A stretch of DNA of 64,000 nucleotides from Xenopus tropicalis (lineage: Eukaryota > Chordata > Amphibia > Anura > Pipidae), in NCBI RefSeq assembly GCF_000004195.4, contig NC_030679.2, forward strand, positions 16,176,712 to 16,240,711. Reading direction: 5' to 3'. This document shows positions 20,430-31,584 of this stretch, piece after piece; positions within the stretch are counted from its first letter, which is position 1, and each line of letters starts with the position of its first letter. A program made the position numbers and the translations under genes. A model generated the notes under the pieces. It saw only the letters and a list, made by a program, of their open reading frames with translations. It searched no databases and had not been told where the DNA came from.

Positions 20430-23400
20430 ATAAAACGAACGATACGAAAACAACTCTGAAAATTGCCACACTAAATTGCAAAGGTCTAAACACTCCAGTA
20501 AAAAGGCGAATAGCCTGCCATGACTTACTAGCAACTGGAGCACAAGTCTTAGTTCTTACAGAAACCCACCTGATCAGACAAAAAGAACCAAACTACTGGC
20601 ACAAAAATATAGATAGAAAGTTCTTTTCCTCTACCAAAGACAAAAAAACTAAAGGTGTAGGTATCCTTATCCATAGAAACTGCCCAATACAAATTTAAGG
20701 ACACCACACAGACAATGAAGGGCGCATCCTGCTACTTAAAGGCACGTTGCCAAAAACAGAGATAACCCTAGTAGCAATATATGCTCCCAATGAAAAACAA
20801 ACCAAATTTTTTAGCCAAGCAGATAAATTTGTAACACAACACAGGAGCGGTGAGCTCATTGTGGCTGGAGATTTTAACTCTGTGCTGATCCCAAGTTTAG
20901 ATAAATCCAAACACAGGTCATCCACTATACCAACCGCAACTAAAAGCTTACGATCACTGATTAAATCCTCTAGACTCATGGAGGACTTTGAATCCGGATA
21001 GCAAAGACTATACTCCATTCCACACGACTCATACAGCAGAATTGATCTCATTTTAATTTCTAGCTTAATAGAACTCATATCCGATACCAAAATTATCCCG
21101 TGCTCTTGGTCAGACCATGAAATAATGATGGCTGCCCTATCACTAAACACCATTAGGCCTAGAGGAGAATGGAAATTGAACGAAAACCTACTAAACTTTA
21201 ATCAAGTGATTCAGGAAGTGACTCAAAGTATCCCCCAATATTTTTCAGACAATCATAATGGTGAAGTATCAGAAGAAATAGTATGGGCGGCCCACAAACC
21301 AGTCATACGGGGTATACTAATTAAACACGCTACACTCATTCGTAAACAAAAGCTCACCAAAATTAAAGACTTAACTGCTGAGATCCTATCACTAGAGACA
21401 TCACACAAACTTAACCACGACCCAAATACTCTGACATCTCTGATAAATAAAAAAGGAGAAATCCTAATAGAAAAAGCAGAAAAATCCCTACGAAATATGA
21501 ACCGATTCTTCTATGAGAAGGAAAATAAAGCAGACACTATACTAGCAAAATTGCTGACACACAAAAACCGCCCCTCAATGATTCAAGCAATCAAAACACC
21601 CACTGGCATAACAACTTACAAACCTAAAGAAATTCTGAATCAATTCGCACAATATTATGCGAATCTATACAACAAAAACAAAACGCCCCCCACTCTAACA
21701 ACCTTAAAGGAAAACGAAAGACAAAATCACTTGGGGGTGCCAAAATGTTAGGCATTTTACCTTACCTTGTACCCCGGGCTGGTGCCCCTGTTAGGAGAAA
21801 ACAGCACCAGCCCGGGGTACCTGGAGCGGATCGCTTCCTTCTTCCGGCTTCCGTTGCTGAAATGCCAGCGGTGGGCAGTAGAGTGAAAAGCCGACTTTAA
21901 TGTTTAAGTTCGGCTTTTCACTCTACTGCGCATGCGTGCGCAGCAAGTCAGGAAGAAGGAGGCGCCAGCAGCTACCCCGGGCTGGTGCTGTTCTCTCCTC
22001 ACAGGGGCACCAGCCTGTGGTAAAAGGTAGGTGGTCAAAGTCACTTGGGGTGCCTAACATTTTGGCACCCCCAAGTGACTTTGACTTTCTTTTTCCTTTA
22101 ACAAAACTGGAAAAATATCTAGAGAGCTGCAAATTACCCAAAATCTCCCAGAAACTACAAGTTGAGATTACTGGAGAACAAATCACAGCAGTTATTAAAA
22201 ACTTCAAACCTAGAAAAGCCCCAGGCCCTGATGGGTTCACAATGCAGTACTATAAGAAATTTACCAAAGAGTTACTTCCACATATGCAATCCCTATTTAA
22301 CAATTTCCTCCAAAACAAATGTAAGATACCCCCGGACATGCTGAGGGCAAATATAACAGTCATACCTAAACCATCAAAAGACCCTATGTATTGTCAAAAC
22401 TACCGCCCCATATCACTAATTAATAATGATGGTAAAATTTCCGCAAAAATCTTAGCAGATAGATTAGCTAGAATTATGCCACAATTTATATACCCAGATC
22501 AAGTAGGATTCATTACCGGTAGAGATGCCACTGATAACATTAGAAGGATTACACACCTACTCCACCATGTCGAGGACCTTTCCATACCTAGCATCTTCTT
22601 ATCCCTGGATGCAGAGAAGGCCTTCGACATGGTGGACTGGCAATTTTTGAAAGCCACATTAGAAAACACAGGCTGTAACCCTAAATTCAGCAACACAATC
22701 ATGGCCCTGTATCCAACAGCCAGAGTTTTCTCATCAGGCTACTATTCAGAGCCATTTAATATCTATAATGGGACAAGACAGGGATGCCCCTTATCACCCC
22801 TCCTTTTCACATTATGTATTTAAGAGAGAATCAGAATGAACCCAAATATTACAGGCATAAATATTGGAAAAGACACATTCAAAATAACATTATTCACAGA
22901 TGACATACCCTCACCCTCACACACCCACAGACATCTTTACCAAATTTATTCAGTGAAATTATAAACTCTGCAAAGCTATCCGGATTGAAAGTCAATAATT
23001 CTAAATCAGAAGCTTTAGCAATGTCTCTCCAGGCCCACAATCAGAAACTTCTAGAGATAAATTTCGGATCCGAATGGCGTAAAGACACCATGAGGTACCT
23101 AGGTATTAACTTGACCCCAAAATTCAAAGAGCTGTATAATAAAAACTATCCCCCAATGATCCAAAACTTGATCTCCTTAATAAACTCATGGGGGAAATAC
23201 CCCATCTCCTGGCTAGGAAGACTACATACCTTGAAGATGATGATAGTCCCCAAAATATTGTACCTGTTCCGCACTCTCCTTATCCCAATCAATGCAGTAG
23301 ACCTAGAGAAGCTACAAAAAAAGATGTTAATTTTTTTTGGGACAATAAACCCCATGGAATAAATAAAAAAGTTATTATGAGATCAACATCACAAGGAGGA

Positions 23401-24560
23401 CTCAACTTTCCCAATTTGCTCAACTATTGGAGGGCGGCACAACTAGCCCAAATGGTCAGAATGCATTGTACGCCCACAGCAGTTAGATGGGTTGCTCTAG
23501 AAACACAAATATTGTACCCTCAGACACCAAGATCAATACTTTGGATTGCACAAAGCTCTAGACCACAAATTACCCAGACTAATCCAATACTTAGACACAC
23601 AACCAGGCTCTGGGATTAATTAAGGGTAAAACATAAAACTTGGATCAGCTCAGACCCTTCTCCTTTTACCTCAATTGTAAATAACTCCGACTTTCCCCCA
23701 GGAATGGCTCCCCGGGCATTTCAATGGTGGACAGCAAATCAATATATAGATATCGGCAGCCTAACTCCATTAGGCGGACTTCTGACATGGGATGACCTAA
23801 AGCACAATTCCTAACAGAGAATTTTTCTGATACACACAAATCAAACACTTCATTCAATCAAAGCTGGGGAAAACGAACAGACAAAATACAATATTTGAAC
23901 ATCTGAGCCGCCACCCGCACAATAAACAAGTAACATGGCTCTACAACAAACTAAACTCCCACAATACACCAGAGAAAACTAAACACATGGAACAATGGGA
24001 ACAAAAGCTACAGATGTCCACAGAGGAAGACCAATGGCAAACAATTCTTGAAAATATCAGAAAAGCATATATTAATACCATAATCAAGGAAAATGCCTAT
24101 AAACTACTTTATGACTGGTACCTCACACCACTGAAACTAAACAAAATCTACAAATCTGATCCCACTTGCTACAGGGGGTGCGGAGAAGTGGGCGATGAGC
24201 TGCACATTTGGTGGACATGCCCCCACACTCTGGAAAGACATTTTCAAACTCATAAGCCAATTACTGCAGAAAGACATTCAGCCAGACCCCCAGCTCGCCC
24301 TATTACTATACAAAACGAAAAACTTAACTAAGACTGAATTTAAACTATGCCTGGCAACCAGATGTGGAATAGCAAAAAAATGGAAAGCGACACCACCACA
24401 AATCCAAGAAATAACAGCCAAAATCTGGTGGATATCTACGATGGAAAAACTAACAGCATTGATTCACCACAAAATGGACGCATATGAAAAGATATGGTCT
24501 CCCTGGATTACATGGACTGAAAGCCAACACACTCAACAACCCCACCAGACGCAAACATAG
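20430..24560 (+). pseudogene. L1-1 ORF2 (endonuclease-reverse transcriptase), disrupted
   Basis: The endonuclease spans about 20450-21140 (IATLNCKGLN, LTETH, VAGDFNSV, SRIDLILIS, WSDHEIM). RT blocks follow: PGPDGFTMQYYKKF, YRPISLINNDGKI, DQVGFITGR, LSLDAEKAFDMVDW and GTRQGCPLSPLLF. The catalytic motif at 22893-22904 reads FTDD for the usual FADD. The C-terminal WWTCP region lies near 24200. Stops occur at 20697, 21000 and 22821, with several frameshifts and a MITE at 21704-22101. Non-functional. Confidence 0.88.
21704..22101. mobile_element. Palindromic T2 MITE inside L1-1 ORF2
   Basis: TTAA occurs at 21704-21707 and 22098-22101. The arms contain CACTTGGGGGTGCC/GGCACCCCCAAGTG and the CCCCGGGCTGGTGC block shared with 17303-17724. 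Removing the element and one TTAA restores the L1 reading frame across the junction, so it inserted cleanly into an existing L1. Confidence 0.92.
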
Positions 24561-24765
24561 ACGACTTTAAGAAACACTTCTGATGTCAGATCCAAAACAA
24601 TAGAAATGGATTATACTTATAACAATAACCAGTCGAGAGTTCAACCCTTCCCCTCCCCAACCCCAAACCTGACCCCAACTTTACTTCTTTATTTTCCCTT
24701 TTACATGTTTTAAATGCAATTTACCCTGTTGAAAAACAAACAATAAAAACAAAGTATAAAAAAAA

Positions 24766-24965
24766 AAAAAGCAGAAATTTTGAACGCTTATTTTTCATCT
24801 TTCTATACTTCTGAGGAGCCAGCTAATGAAGGCTTCCCTTTTAATATTCCCAGTTGTAGTAATTTAGCTACTGATGCATGGGTCACTCAGGAGGAAATTC
24901 AAAAGAGACTTCAACATGTAAAGGTAAACAAAGGTCCAGGACCGGATGGGATTCATCCCAGGTTA
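24766..24965 (+). mobile_element. CR1-A segment 3
   Basis: This resumes CR1-A after the L1 (target duplication 24766-24782). It encodes LNAYFSSFYTSEEPANEGFPF, ATDAWVTQEEIQKRL and VNKGPGPDGIHP, the start of the CR1 RT domain. It ends at the TTAA used by the piggyBac-like element. Confidence 0.9.
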
Positions 24966-25799
24966 TTAACCCTTTAAGTGCCAGCCGAATTTGTCATTTC
25001 GGTTCCCCCCAGTGCCAGACGTTTTTTAAGCATTTTGTACTCATTCACTTTAACAATGTTTTTTGGTAGGAAAACCTCCATGAAACTAGGGAAATTATAT
25101 ATGGTTTTTTTCGTCACTAATTGGGCTTCGACATACATACCAAATTTTATAACTTTTCTGGAGATATGATGTGTATTTTGGGTGAAATATGTAAAAAAAA
25201 AAAAAATTATGAAAAATTTCTGTATATTTTGAGTTTTTTTCCATAGAAAAGTTAATTTTACACACTTTTTTTGTTGTTTGTAAAAGCCCAATGATACCAA
25301 ATATGTGGTGGTACCCCACAGTTCCTGTCCAGAAGTAACCCCCAAACTAAAGAAATACTTTGTACAATATCACACCAGAACAAAGTGGAAAAGCGCTTGT
25401 AACAGTTGATGCAGCATAACTTATATGTAAATCTAAAATATCCCCTCATGTTTGGTATCTTTAGAAACTACAGACCTTCAGGTTTCTAGGTGCAATGTAG
25501 TTTTCACTCAAAAGCCAAATACCTTTTGTCAGTGCATTGTGAAATTTGGAACTTTTTTTGACATTTTTTTTTTTCTAAAATGTAAACTTGGACGCATGAT
25601 CAAATGTGGATTTGACAAAAAAAATCTCATAAAAATTTTCTAACAAAGGCAAATTTGAAAGACAAACTTCTACTGAATAAAATGATGCCCCATGTATGGG
25701 TGCACATAAAGACATGGGCACCAAACACTCCAAAGCAGGGGCAATGCACAAGGGCAATTACAGCTAAAAATGTGGGTGCTGTGCTCTATGTGCACTACC

Positions 25800-26910
25800 T
25801 GCAGTTTTTCAGTGTTAACCCCCCCTACTGAAATAACCCCCACAAACTATATATTTCTGAAAAGTGCACACCATCAGCTATTCAGAGACACCACTCTTCT
25901 CTTTCTACATAGAAAATTGTGGCCGCAGTCCCTTGCAGAAGTCAGCGCTTTGGTCAGAAATCGAGGAAAAAACAGATAAAAAACCTAGATTTCTCCCCAA
26001 AATCTCCATGGCAACTACCAAAAACTTACTAAACATCAATCTGCAAGTTCCCCTGAATAAAACAATACCCCATATGTATGGGTACATATAAAGACGTGGC
26101 CACCAAATGCCCCAAAACAGGGGCAATGCATAAGGGCAATTTCAGTTGAAATTTTGGGGGCTGCGCTCTATGTGCACTTCCTGCAGTTTTTCAGTGTTAA
26201 CCCCCCCTACCTGTAAAATAACCCCCACAAACTATATATTTCTGAAAAGTGCACACCTTCAGCTATTCAGAGACACCACTCTCCTCTTTCTACATGGAAA
26301 ATTGTAGCCGCAGTCCCATGCAGAAGTCAGCACATTGGTCAGAAATCAAGGAAAAACCAGATACAAACCTAGATTTTGGTCAGAAATCAAGGAAAAACCA
26401 GATAAAAAACCTAGATTTCTCCCCAAAATCTCCATGGCAACTACCAAAAACTTACTAAACCTCAATTTGCAAGTTCCCCTGAATAAAACGATACCCCATA
26501 TGTATGGGTGCACATAAAGACGTGGCCACCAAATGCCCCCAAACAGGGGCAATGCATAAGGGGGGGCTGTGCTCTACCTGCAGTTATTTAGTCTAAACAC
26601 CCCCATACCTGTGAAATAACCCCCGCAAACTATATATTTCCAAAAAGTGCACACCTTCAGCTATTCAGAGACACCACTCTTCTCTTTCTACATGGAAAAT
26701 TGTGGCCGTGGTCCCTTGCAGAAGTCAGCGCTTTGGTCAGAAATCAAGGAAAAACCAGATACAAACCTAGATTTCTCCCCAAAATCTCCATGGCAACTAC
26801 CAAAAACTTACTAAACATCAATCTGCAAGTTCCCCTGAATAAAATGATACCTATGTCTGGTTGCACATAAGTACATGGCCGCCAAACCTGAAAATGCATA
26901 ATATTGGGGC
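25800..26910. repeat. Tandem repeats of 385-398 bp within the piggyBac-like element
   Basis: Three units share CAGAGACACCACTCTTCTC, GGCAACTACCAAAAACTTAC and CAAGTTCCCCTGAATAAAA. The anchor CCACTCT falls at 25891, 26276 and 26674. The second unit carries a short extra duplication near 26334-26400. Apparent ORFs repeat from unit to unit and have no recognisable fold. Confidence 0.85.
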
Positions 26911-26935
26911 TGCACTCTATGCACCCCTTTTTTTT

Positions 26936-27155
26936 TGCCTGCACCCGAATGAATGTAGCTGATATACGCATGAAAACGCGTGAGAATGCAAAGTCTCGCG
27001 TTTTCATGCGTATATCGGCTACATGTGCCTGCACCCGAGCGTATTCCATTCATTCGGTTGCAGGCACAAGTAGCAGGCGTAGGGCTGAATTTTCGGCAAG
27101 CGTTTTTCCACTTGCTGAAAAAATCAGCCCTACGCCATGTGTGGCATCAGCCTAA
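26936..27155. mobile_element. Inverted-repeat MITE fragment nested in the piggyBac-like element
   Basis: TATACGCATGAAAACGCG and its complement (GCGTTTTCATGCGTATA) flank a short loop. The right end GGCATCAGCCTAA matches the element at 32187-32465, as does the CAGCCCTACGCC segment. The left end is missing. Confidence 0.6.
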
Positions 27156-27960
27156 CCCTTGGCAATAGAAACTACCAGAACAATCTTAGCACCTCTGGAC
27201 CTTTCTAGAACAAATGAAATCAAAAAGTTAAAATGGAATAAAACCACTAAAAGCAATCAAAGAACAATAATTGCAATGAAATCGGTGGTAAGAGCCCTGG
27301 ATCCACCAATGTCACTGCAAAAGCAACCTTTTGGGGGGCACTAAACACACAATAAAGAACAATGCAAAGATAAAACACCATAAAATAAGTAAACTCCAAT
27401 AAAACCACCTAAACCAACAGAAGAACAATAATTGCAATGAAATCGGTGGTCAGAGCCCTGGATCCACCAACGTCACTGCAAATTCAGCACCCAATAGCAA
27501 TAAAAAAAGTTACAATACAATAAAATAATTAAAAAACAGAAATCAATTATGAAAATGCCAAAAAAACACTAAAATAAAACCAAATAAATCAGATAATTAT
27601 AGAGCAAGATCAGAAATAAAGTTTTAGTAAAAAAAAAAGACTGCCAAAGAAAGCAAAGAAAGAAAGAAAAGAAAAGAAAGAAAAAAAAAAAGTGTAAGTG
27701 TGTGTGTAAGTGCCTGTGTGTGCTTGGGAAAGTTGTAAATAAGTGTGTATGTGTGCAAAAGTGTAATAATGACAAAGATAGAAGAAAAAATGGAAAAACA
27801 AATTTTTTTAGACAGTTGAGATAGAAATAAGCAAAATAAACAGTGGTAGAGAGTTGTAGTTCAGCTTACCCAAGGCAGGCAGGCGATCAGGGGCGATCAA
27901 TCCAGCAGGAAGGCAGCAGGGGAGCTCCACCAGGTCCAACGTGCGCAGCAGGAGTGAGGA
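27156..27960. other. A-rich interior of the piggyBac-like element
   Basis: There are no genes. AACAATAATTGCAATGAAAT and GGATCCACCAA are repeated about 165 bp apart (27255-27310 and 27425-27480). An (AAAG)n-like tract lies near 27640-27690, with GT-rich sequence to 27750. Confidence 0.5.
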
Positions 27961-28263
27961 GCCGACAGTAGGCGGCAACTTTTAAAGGGACAGCAGTGGA
28001 CACGTCATCAATGCGTGTCCACTGCTGTCATTGACTGGAGCGACGATCGGTGCGGCTGGGGGACCCGGATTGGTAAGTATGCTTAGCTTTGCTCGTTGCC
28101 TAGGGGGATCTGAGGGGTTTACAAGCGCTGCGCTGCTTTAAAAGCGAGCGCAGCGCTTGTAAACCCGATAGTGCCATTGGACGTAGATTCTACGTTCTAT
28201 GGCACTTTGGTCCCTTGGTACCTAGGACGTAGAATCTACGTCCTATGGCACTAAAAAGGTTAA

Positions 28264-28613
28264 ATGAGCTGAGCGCTGTGATTGCCAAGCCTCTTCACAT
28301 AATTATTCAGGATTCGTTAAGGTCTGGCATGGTGCCGAGGGACTGGCAAATTGCTAATGTGGTGCCGTTTTTAAAAAGGGATCCCGTTCTCAGCCTGAAG
28401 ACTATAGGCCTGTTAGTCTGACATCAGTAGTAGGAAAGCTTTTGGAAGGGGTAATAAGGGATAGGGTAGTTGAATACATTGCAGTTCATAATACTATAAG
28501 TCTGTGCCAGCATGGTTTTATGCATAACAGATCTTGCCAGACTAATTTAGTCGCCTTTTATGAGGAGGCGAGCAGGAACCTTGATGTTGGAATGGCAGTT
28601 GATGTCATCAACT
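28264..28613 (+). mobile_element. CR1-A segment 4 (left copy of a duplication)
   Basis: It encodes LSAVIAKPLHIII, GMVPRDWQIANVVP, a frameshift, then SLCQHGFMHNRSCQTNLVAF in RT blocks. The same stretch recurs at 29262-29650 with about nine differences. It ends at GATGTCATCAA, where antisense CR1-C begins. Confidence 0.88.
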
Positions 28614-28888
28614 TGTACTAAGAGCTATCTCCCATAACCCTGTATTCCCTCACTTGCTAAGAAGCCATCCAACCCCTTCTTAAAGCTATATAATGTATCA
28701 ACCAGCACAACTGATTTGGGGAGGGAATTCCACAACTTCACAGCTCTCACAGTAAAAAATCCTTTTCGAATGTTTAAACAGAACCTCCCTTCTTCTAAAC
28801 GGAGTGGGTGCCCTTGTGTCCGTTGGAAGGACCTACTGGTAAATAAAGCATTAGAGAGGTTATTACATGATCCCCTTATATATTTATA
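28614..28888 (-). mobile_element. CR1-C segment 1: antisense 3' coding region
   Basis: The minus strand encodes YKYIRGSCNNLSNALFTSR, EGRFCLNIRKGFFTVRAV and KLWNSLPKSVV, the conserved CR1 ORF2 C-terminus. It continues at 29166-29261. Its left junction with CR1-A shares the word ATCAA. Confidence 0.85.
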
Positions 28889-29165
28889 AGTCTTCAATGA
28901 TGCAACAGGCACTCACGAAAAGGCAAATAGTATTGCCTGGGTGCAGACCAAAAATAGCAGTAATGTATACTAAGAAAAACGGTACCGCACTCACAGGACT
29001 TAAAAAGAACAAAATTTATTTTACTTACATAGTTTATCTAACGTTTCGGCTACCACTGCAGCCTTTCTCAAAGAAAGGCTGCAGTGGTAGCCGAAACGTT
29101 AGATAAACTATGTAAGTAAAATAAATTTTGTTCTTTTTAAGTCCTGTGAGTGCGGTACCGTTTTT
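28889..29165. mobile_element. Penelope-like tail with perfect palindrome
   Basis: CTTATATATTTATA is duplicated at 28875-28888 and 29166-29179; the undivided target is seen at about 16484-16497. The insert contains perfect 98-bp arms 28971-29068 and 29072-29169 around CAA. The arms hold GCCGAAACGTTAG next to an AGGCT/AGCC-type stem, as in the other Penelope tails. Inverted terminal copies are known in Penelope-like elements. Confidence 0.75.
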
Positions 29166-29261
29166 CTTATATATTTATACATATTTATCATGTCACCTCT
29201 TAAGCGCCTCTTCTCCAGTGTAAACAGACCCAACTTGGCCAGTCTTTCTTCATAACTGAGG
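29166..29261 (-). mobile_element. CR1-C segment 2
   Basis: This resumes antisense CR1 (TTATCATGTCACCTCTTAAG to CTTTCTTCATAACTGAG) and then switches to sense CR1 at GTCCAGGACCGG. It also supplies the empty site for the T2 element at 16520-17799. Confidence 0.85.
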
Positions 29262-30436
29262 TCCAGGACCGGATGGGATTCATCCCAGGGTATTAAATGA
29301 GCTGAGCGCTGTGATTGCCAAGCCTCTTCACATAATTATTCAGGATTCGTTGAGGTTTGGCATGGTGCCGAGGGACTGGCGAATTGCTAATGTGGTGCCG
29401 TTATTTAAAAAGGGATCCCATTCTCAGCCTGAAGACTATAGGCCTGTTAGTCTGACATCAGTAGTAGGAAAGCTTTTGGAAGGGGTAATAAGGGATAGGG
29501 TAGTTGAATACATTGCAGTTCACAATACTATAAGTCTGTGCCAGCATGGTTTTATGCATAACAGATCTTGCCAGACTAATTTAGTCGCCTTTTATGAGGA
29601 GGTGAGCAGGAACCTTGATGCTGGAATGGCAGTTGATGTCATCAATGCTAAAGCGTTTGATACAGTACCTCACAGAAGGTTAATGATCAAATTGAGGAAT
29701 ATTGACCTTGAACATAATATTTGTAATTGGATATAGAACTGGCTGAAGGATAGATCACAAAGAGTGGTGGTAAATAGAACATTTTCTAATTGGACCACTG
29801 TGGTTATTGGAGTACCGCAGGGGTCAGTCCTTGGTCCTTTGCTTTTTAACTTGTTTATTAATGACCTGGAGGTGGGTATAGAGGGTACTGTTTTATTTTT
29901 GCTGATGACACTAAATTGTGCAAAACTATAAATTCCATGCAGGATGCTGCCACTTTGCAGAGCGATTTGAAAAAATTGGAAAACTAGGCAGCAAACTGGA
30001 AAATGAAGTTCAATGTGGACAAGTGCAAAGTTATGCACTTTGGTAGAAATAATATAAACGTGAACTATCTACTGAATGGTAGTTTGTTGTGGGTATCCTT
30101 AATGGAGAAGGATCTAGGGTTTTTTGTAGATAACAAGTTGTCTAATTCCAGGCAATGTCATTCTGTGGCTACTAAAGTAAATAAAGTGCTGTCTTGTTTA
30201 AAAAAAGGGCATTGACTCAAGGGATGAAAACATAATTTTGCCTCTTTATAGGTCCCTGGTAAGGCCTCAACTTGAGTATGGGTGCAGTTTTGGGCTCCAG
30301 TCCTTAAGAAGGATGTTAATGAGCTGGAGAGAGTGCAGAGACGTGCAACTAAACTGGTTAAGGGGATGAAAGATTTAAGCTATGAGGTTAGACTGTCGAG
30401 GTTGGGGTTGTTTTCTCTGGAAAAGAGGCCCTTGCA
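29262..30436 (+). mobile_element. CR1-A segment 5: RT and thumb (right copy of a duplication)
   Basis: RT runs from AKPLHIIIQDSLRFG through RPVSLTSVVGKLLEGVIRDR, QHGFMHNRSCQTNL, KAFDTVPHRRLM, a stop at 29734, and GVPQGSVLGPLLFNLFINDL. The FADDTKLC catalytic block (about 29900) is reached after a frameshift. FNVDKCKVMHFG and LMEKDLGFFVDNKLS follow. The catalytic residues are intact but the frame is not. An antisense CR1 3' tail interrupts it at 30437. Confidence 0.88.
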
Positions 30437-30614
30437 TATAGTTACATAGTTACATAGGGTTGAAAAAAGACCAGAGTCCATCAAGTTCAACCCATCCAAG
30501 TAAACCCAGCACACACAACCCACACCTACCAATCTATACACTCAATACATAAACTATATATACAACCACTAATACTAACTGTAGATATTAGTATCACAAT
30601 AGCCTTGGATAAAG
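30437..30614 (-). mobile_element. CR1 3' tail, antisense, severely 5'-truncated
   Basis: It begins with the 8-bp-period TTACATAGTTACATAG, the complement of the CR1 3' terminal repeat, followed by GGGTTGAAAAAAGACC. It ends near CACAATAGCCTTGGAT. CCTTGGATAAAGG is duplicated at the right boundary. Confidence 0.75.
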
Positions 30615-30720
30615 GCCTTGGATAAAGGCGTGGGGACATGATTACTCTGTACAAGTACATTAGAGGGGATTATAGGCAGATAGGGGATGTTCTTTTGTAT
30701 TCATAAAAGGCATGTAGAGG
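30615..30720 (+). mobile_element. CR1-A segment 6: end of ORF2
   Basis: GACATGATTACTCTGTACAA encodes the DMITLYKYIRGDYRQIGD block that follows the FSLEKR block in CR1 proteins, so the outer CR1 resumes here. Its 3' end is not clear beyond about 30720. Confidence 0.7.
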
Positions 30721-30874
30721 GAAGGATTTGGGAGCCCCAAGGTCATTCAGACATGCAATTTAGGGAGTGTTGGCATGATGTGCAGAGTGCAGCAAGTGCT
30801 TCTAAGCTTTACCAAGGCAAAAGCTTAAAAGGTAGTTTTTTCTTGCTCCCCTTTTTACAGTACACAAACAATCC

Positions 30875-30903
30875 GGAACAGCACCTCTAAGAGGTGCTGT
30901 TCC
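30875..30903. repeat. 14-bp perfect hairpin in a longer inverted repeat
   Basis: GGAACAGCACCTCT and AGAGGTGCTGTTCC are separated by one base. The flanks (ACACAAACAATCC and its imperfect complement) extend the stem to about 30 bp. It may be the centre of a MITE. CCCCTTTTTACAGTA recurs near 31010. Confidence 0.6.
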
Positions 30904-31584
30904 AGATTTTTTGTGCCTGGATGTGCTGATGGAAAGTGGCCATTGGGGAACGTGCACCACTACAGACTAGAAACAAGGTGTTGTGCTGACTACTATCTTC
31001 TAAACCCCTTTTTACAGTAGACAAGTTAAGTAAAGCAAAGCACATAGTGGCAAGTATTGTATTGTATTGCAATGTATATCCATTACATATATATGTAAGC
31101 GAGATCAGACATACAGACTGTCCATTAGTTGAATAAAGTCCATTTTATTATTTACCGTGACTGACTCTGGTATAAAGCAGAAGCAGAAGCAAAACAAAAG
31201 TAAACAAATCCCTTGCCACACTTGGGCTCTAACTAATACATAGGGTGCTTTCCCTCTCTATCACCGATCCCCTACTAGGATTGCCAGCTAAACCAAAAAA
31301 TATACAACTCCCCAGTGTCACAGTACCTTGAGAGAGTCCTTCTGTTTGGCAGAAAATGCTCCAAGCTGCTTCAGGCAGACACAAACCCTCCCACAGCAAG
31401 TTCAGTCCTCAGTCTGAGCCCCACACTCTCTGACTGCAGGCATATCTAGCCTGCTAATTATTCCCCAGGTGAGACTCCCTTGGGGAATTAACCCACTCGG
31501 AACCACTATACATGAGGGAGGAGGAGATGAACTCAGGGGAAATATACCTCCCTTCAACCTGTTTTCCTGTTACCGGTTCACAAT
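30904..31584. other. Unassigned region, possible LTR-like minus-strand sequence
   Basis: No protein was recognised. On the minus strand near 31130-31180 there is a TTTATACC and AATAAAATGG arrangement that could be an LTR poly(A) region, but LTR ends were not found. Confidence 0.25.

Larger units (their letters stand above)
19058..24765 (+). mobile_element. L1-1, full-length but decayed LINE-1
   Basis: A 17-bp direct repeat AAAAAGCAGAAATTTTG (19041-19057 and 24766-24782) flanks the element, which ends in AATAAA (24742) and a poly(A) tract. The 5' UTR is only about 130 bp and begins G-rich with CAAGATGGCCGC (19081-19092), a YY1-like word also found at the start of mammalian L1. ORF1 and ORF2 follow in the usual order. 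A T2 MITE splits ORF2. Confidence 0.93.
24966..28263. mobile_element. Non-autonomous piggyBac-like element, 3.3 kb
   Basis: TTAA flanks both ends (24966-24969 and 28260-28263). The inverted ends are CCCTTTAAGTGCC and GGCACTAAAAAGG. CC-starting ends with TTAA duplication are typical of piggyBac. The empty target (GTATTAAATGAGC) is present in the duplicated CR1 at about 29288-29302. No transposase was recognised. Three tandem internal repeats and subterminal palindromes (for example around TAGATTCTACG, 28175-28235) fill it. Confidence 0.8.

Noticed and set aside
25770..26552. Repeated ORFs with a similar peptide in each unit
   Set aside because: They follow the 385-398-bp tandem repeat of the piggyBac-like element; frames differ among units, and no transposase motif is present.
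24966..28263. Kolobok/T2 origin for the 3.3-kb TTAA-flanked element
   Set aside because: Its ends begin CCCTTT rather than AAAGG, and the TGGCACT repeats are piggyBac-like; T2 ends are not seen.
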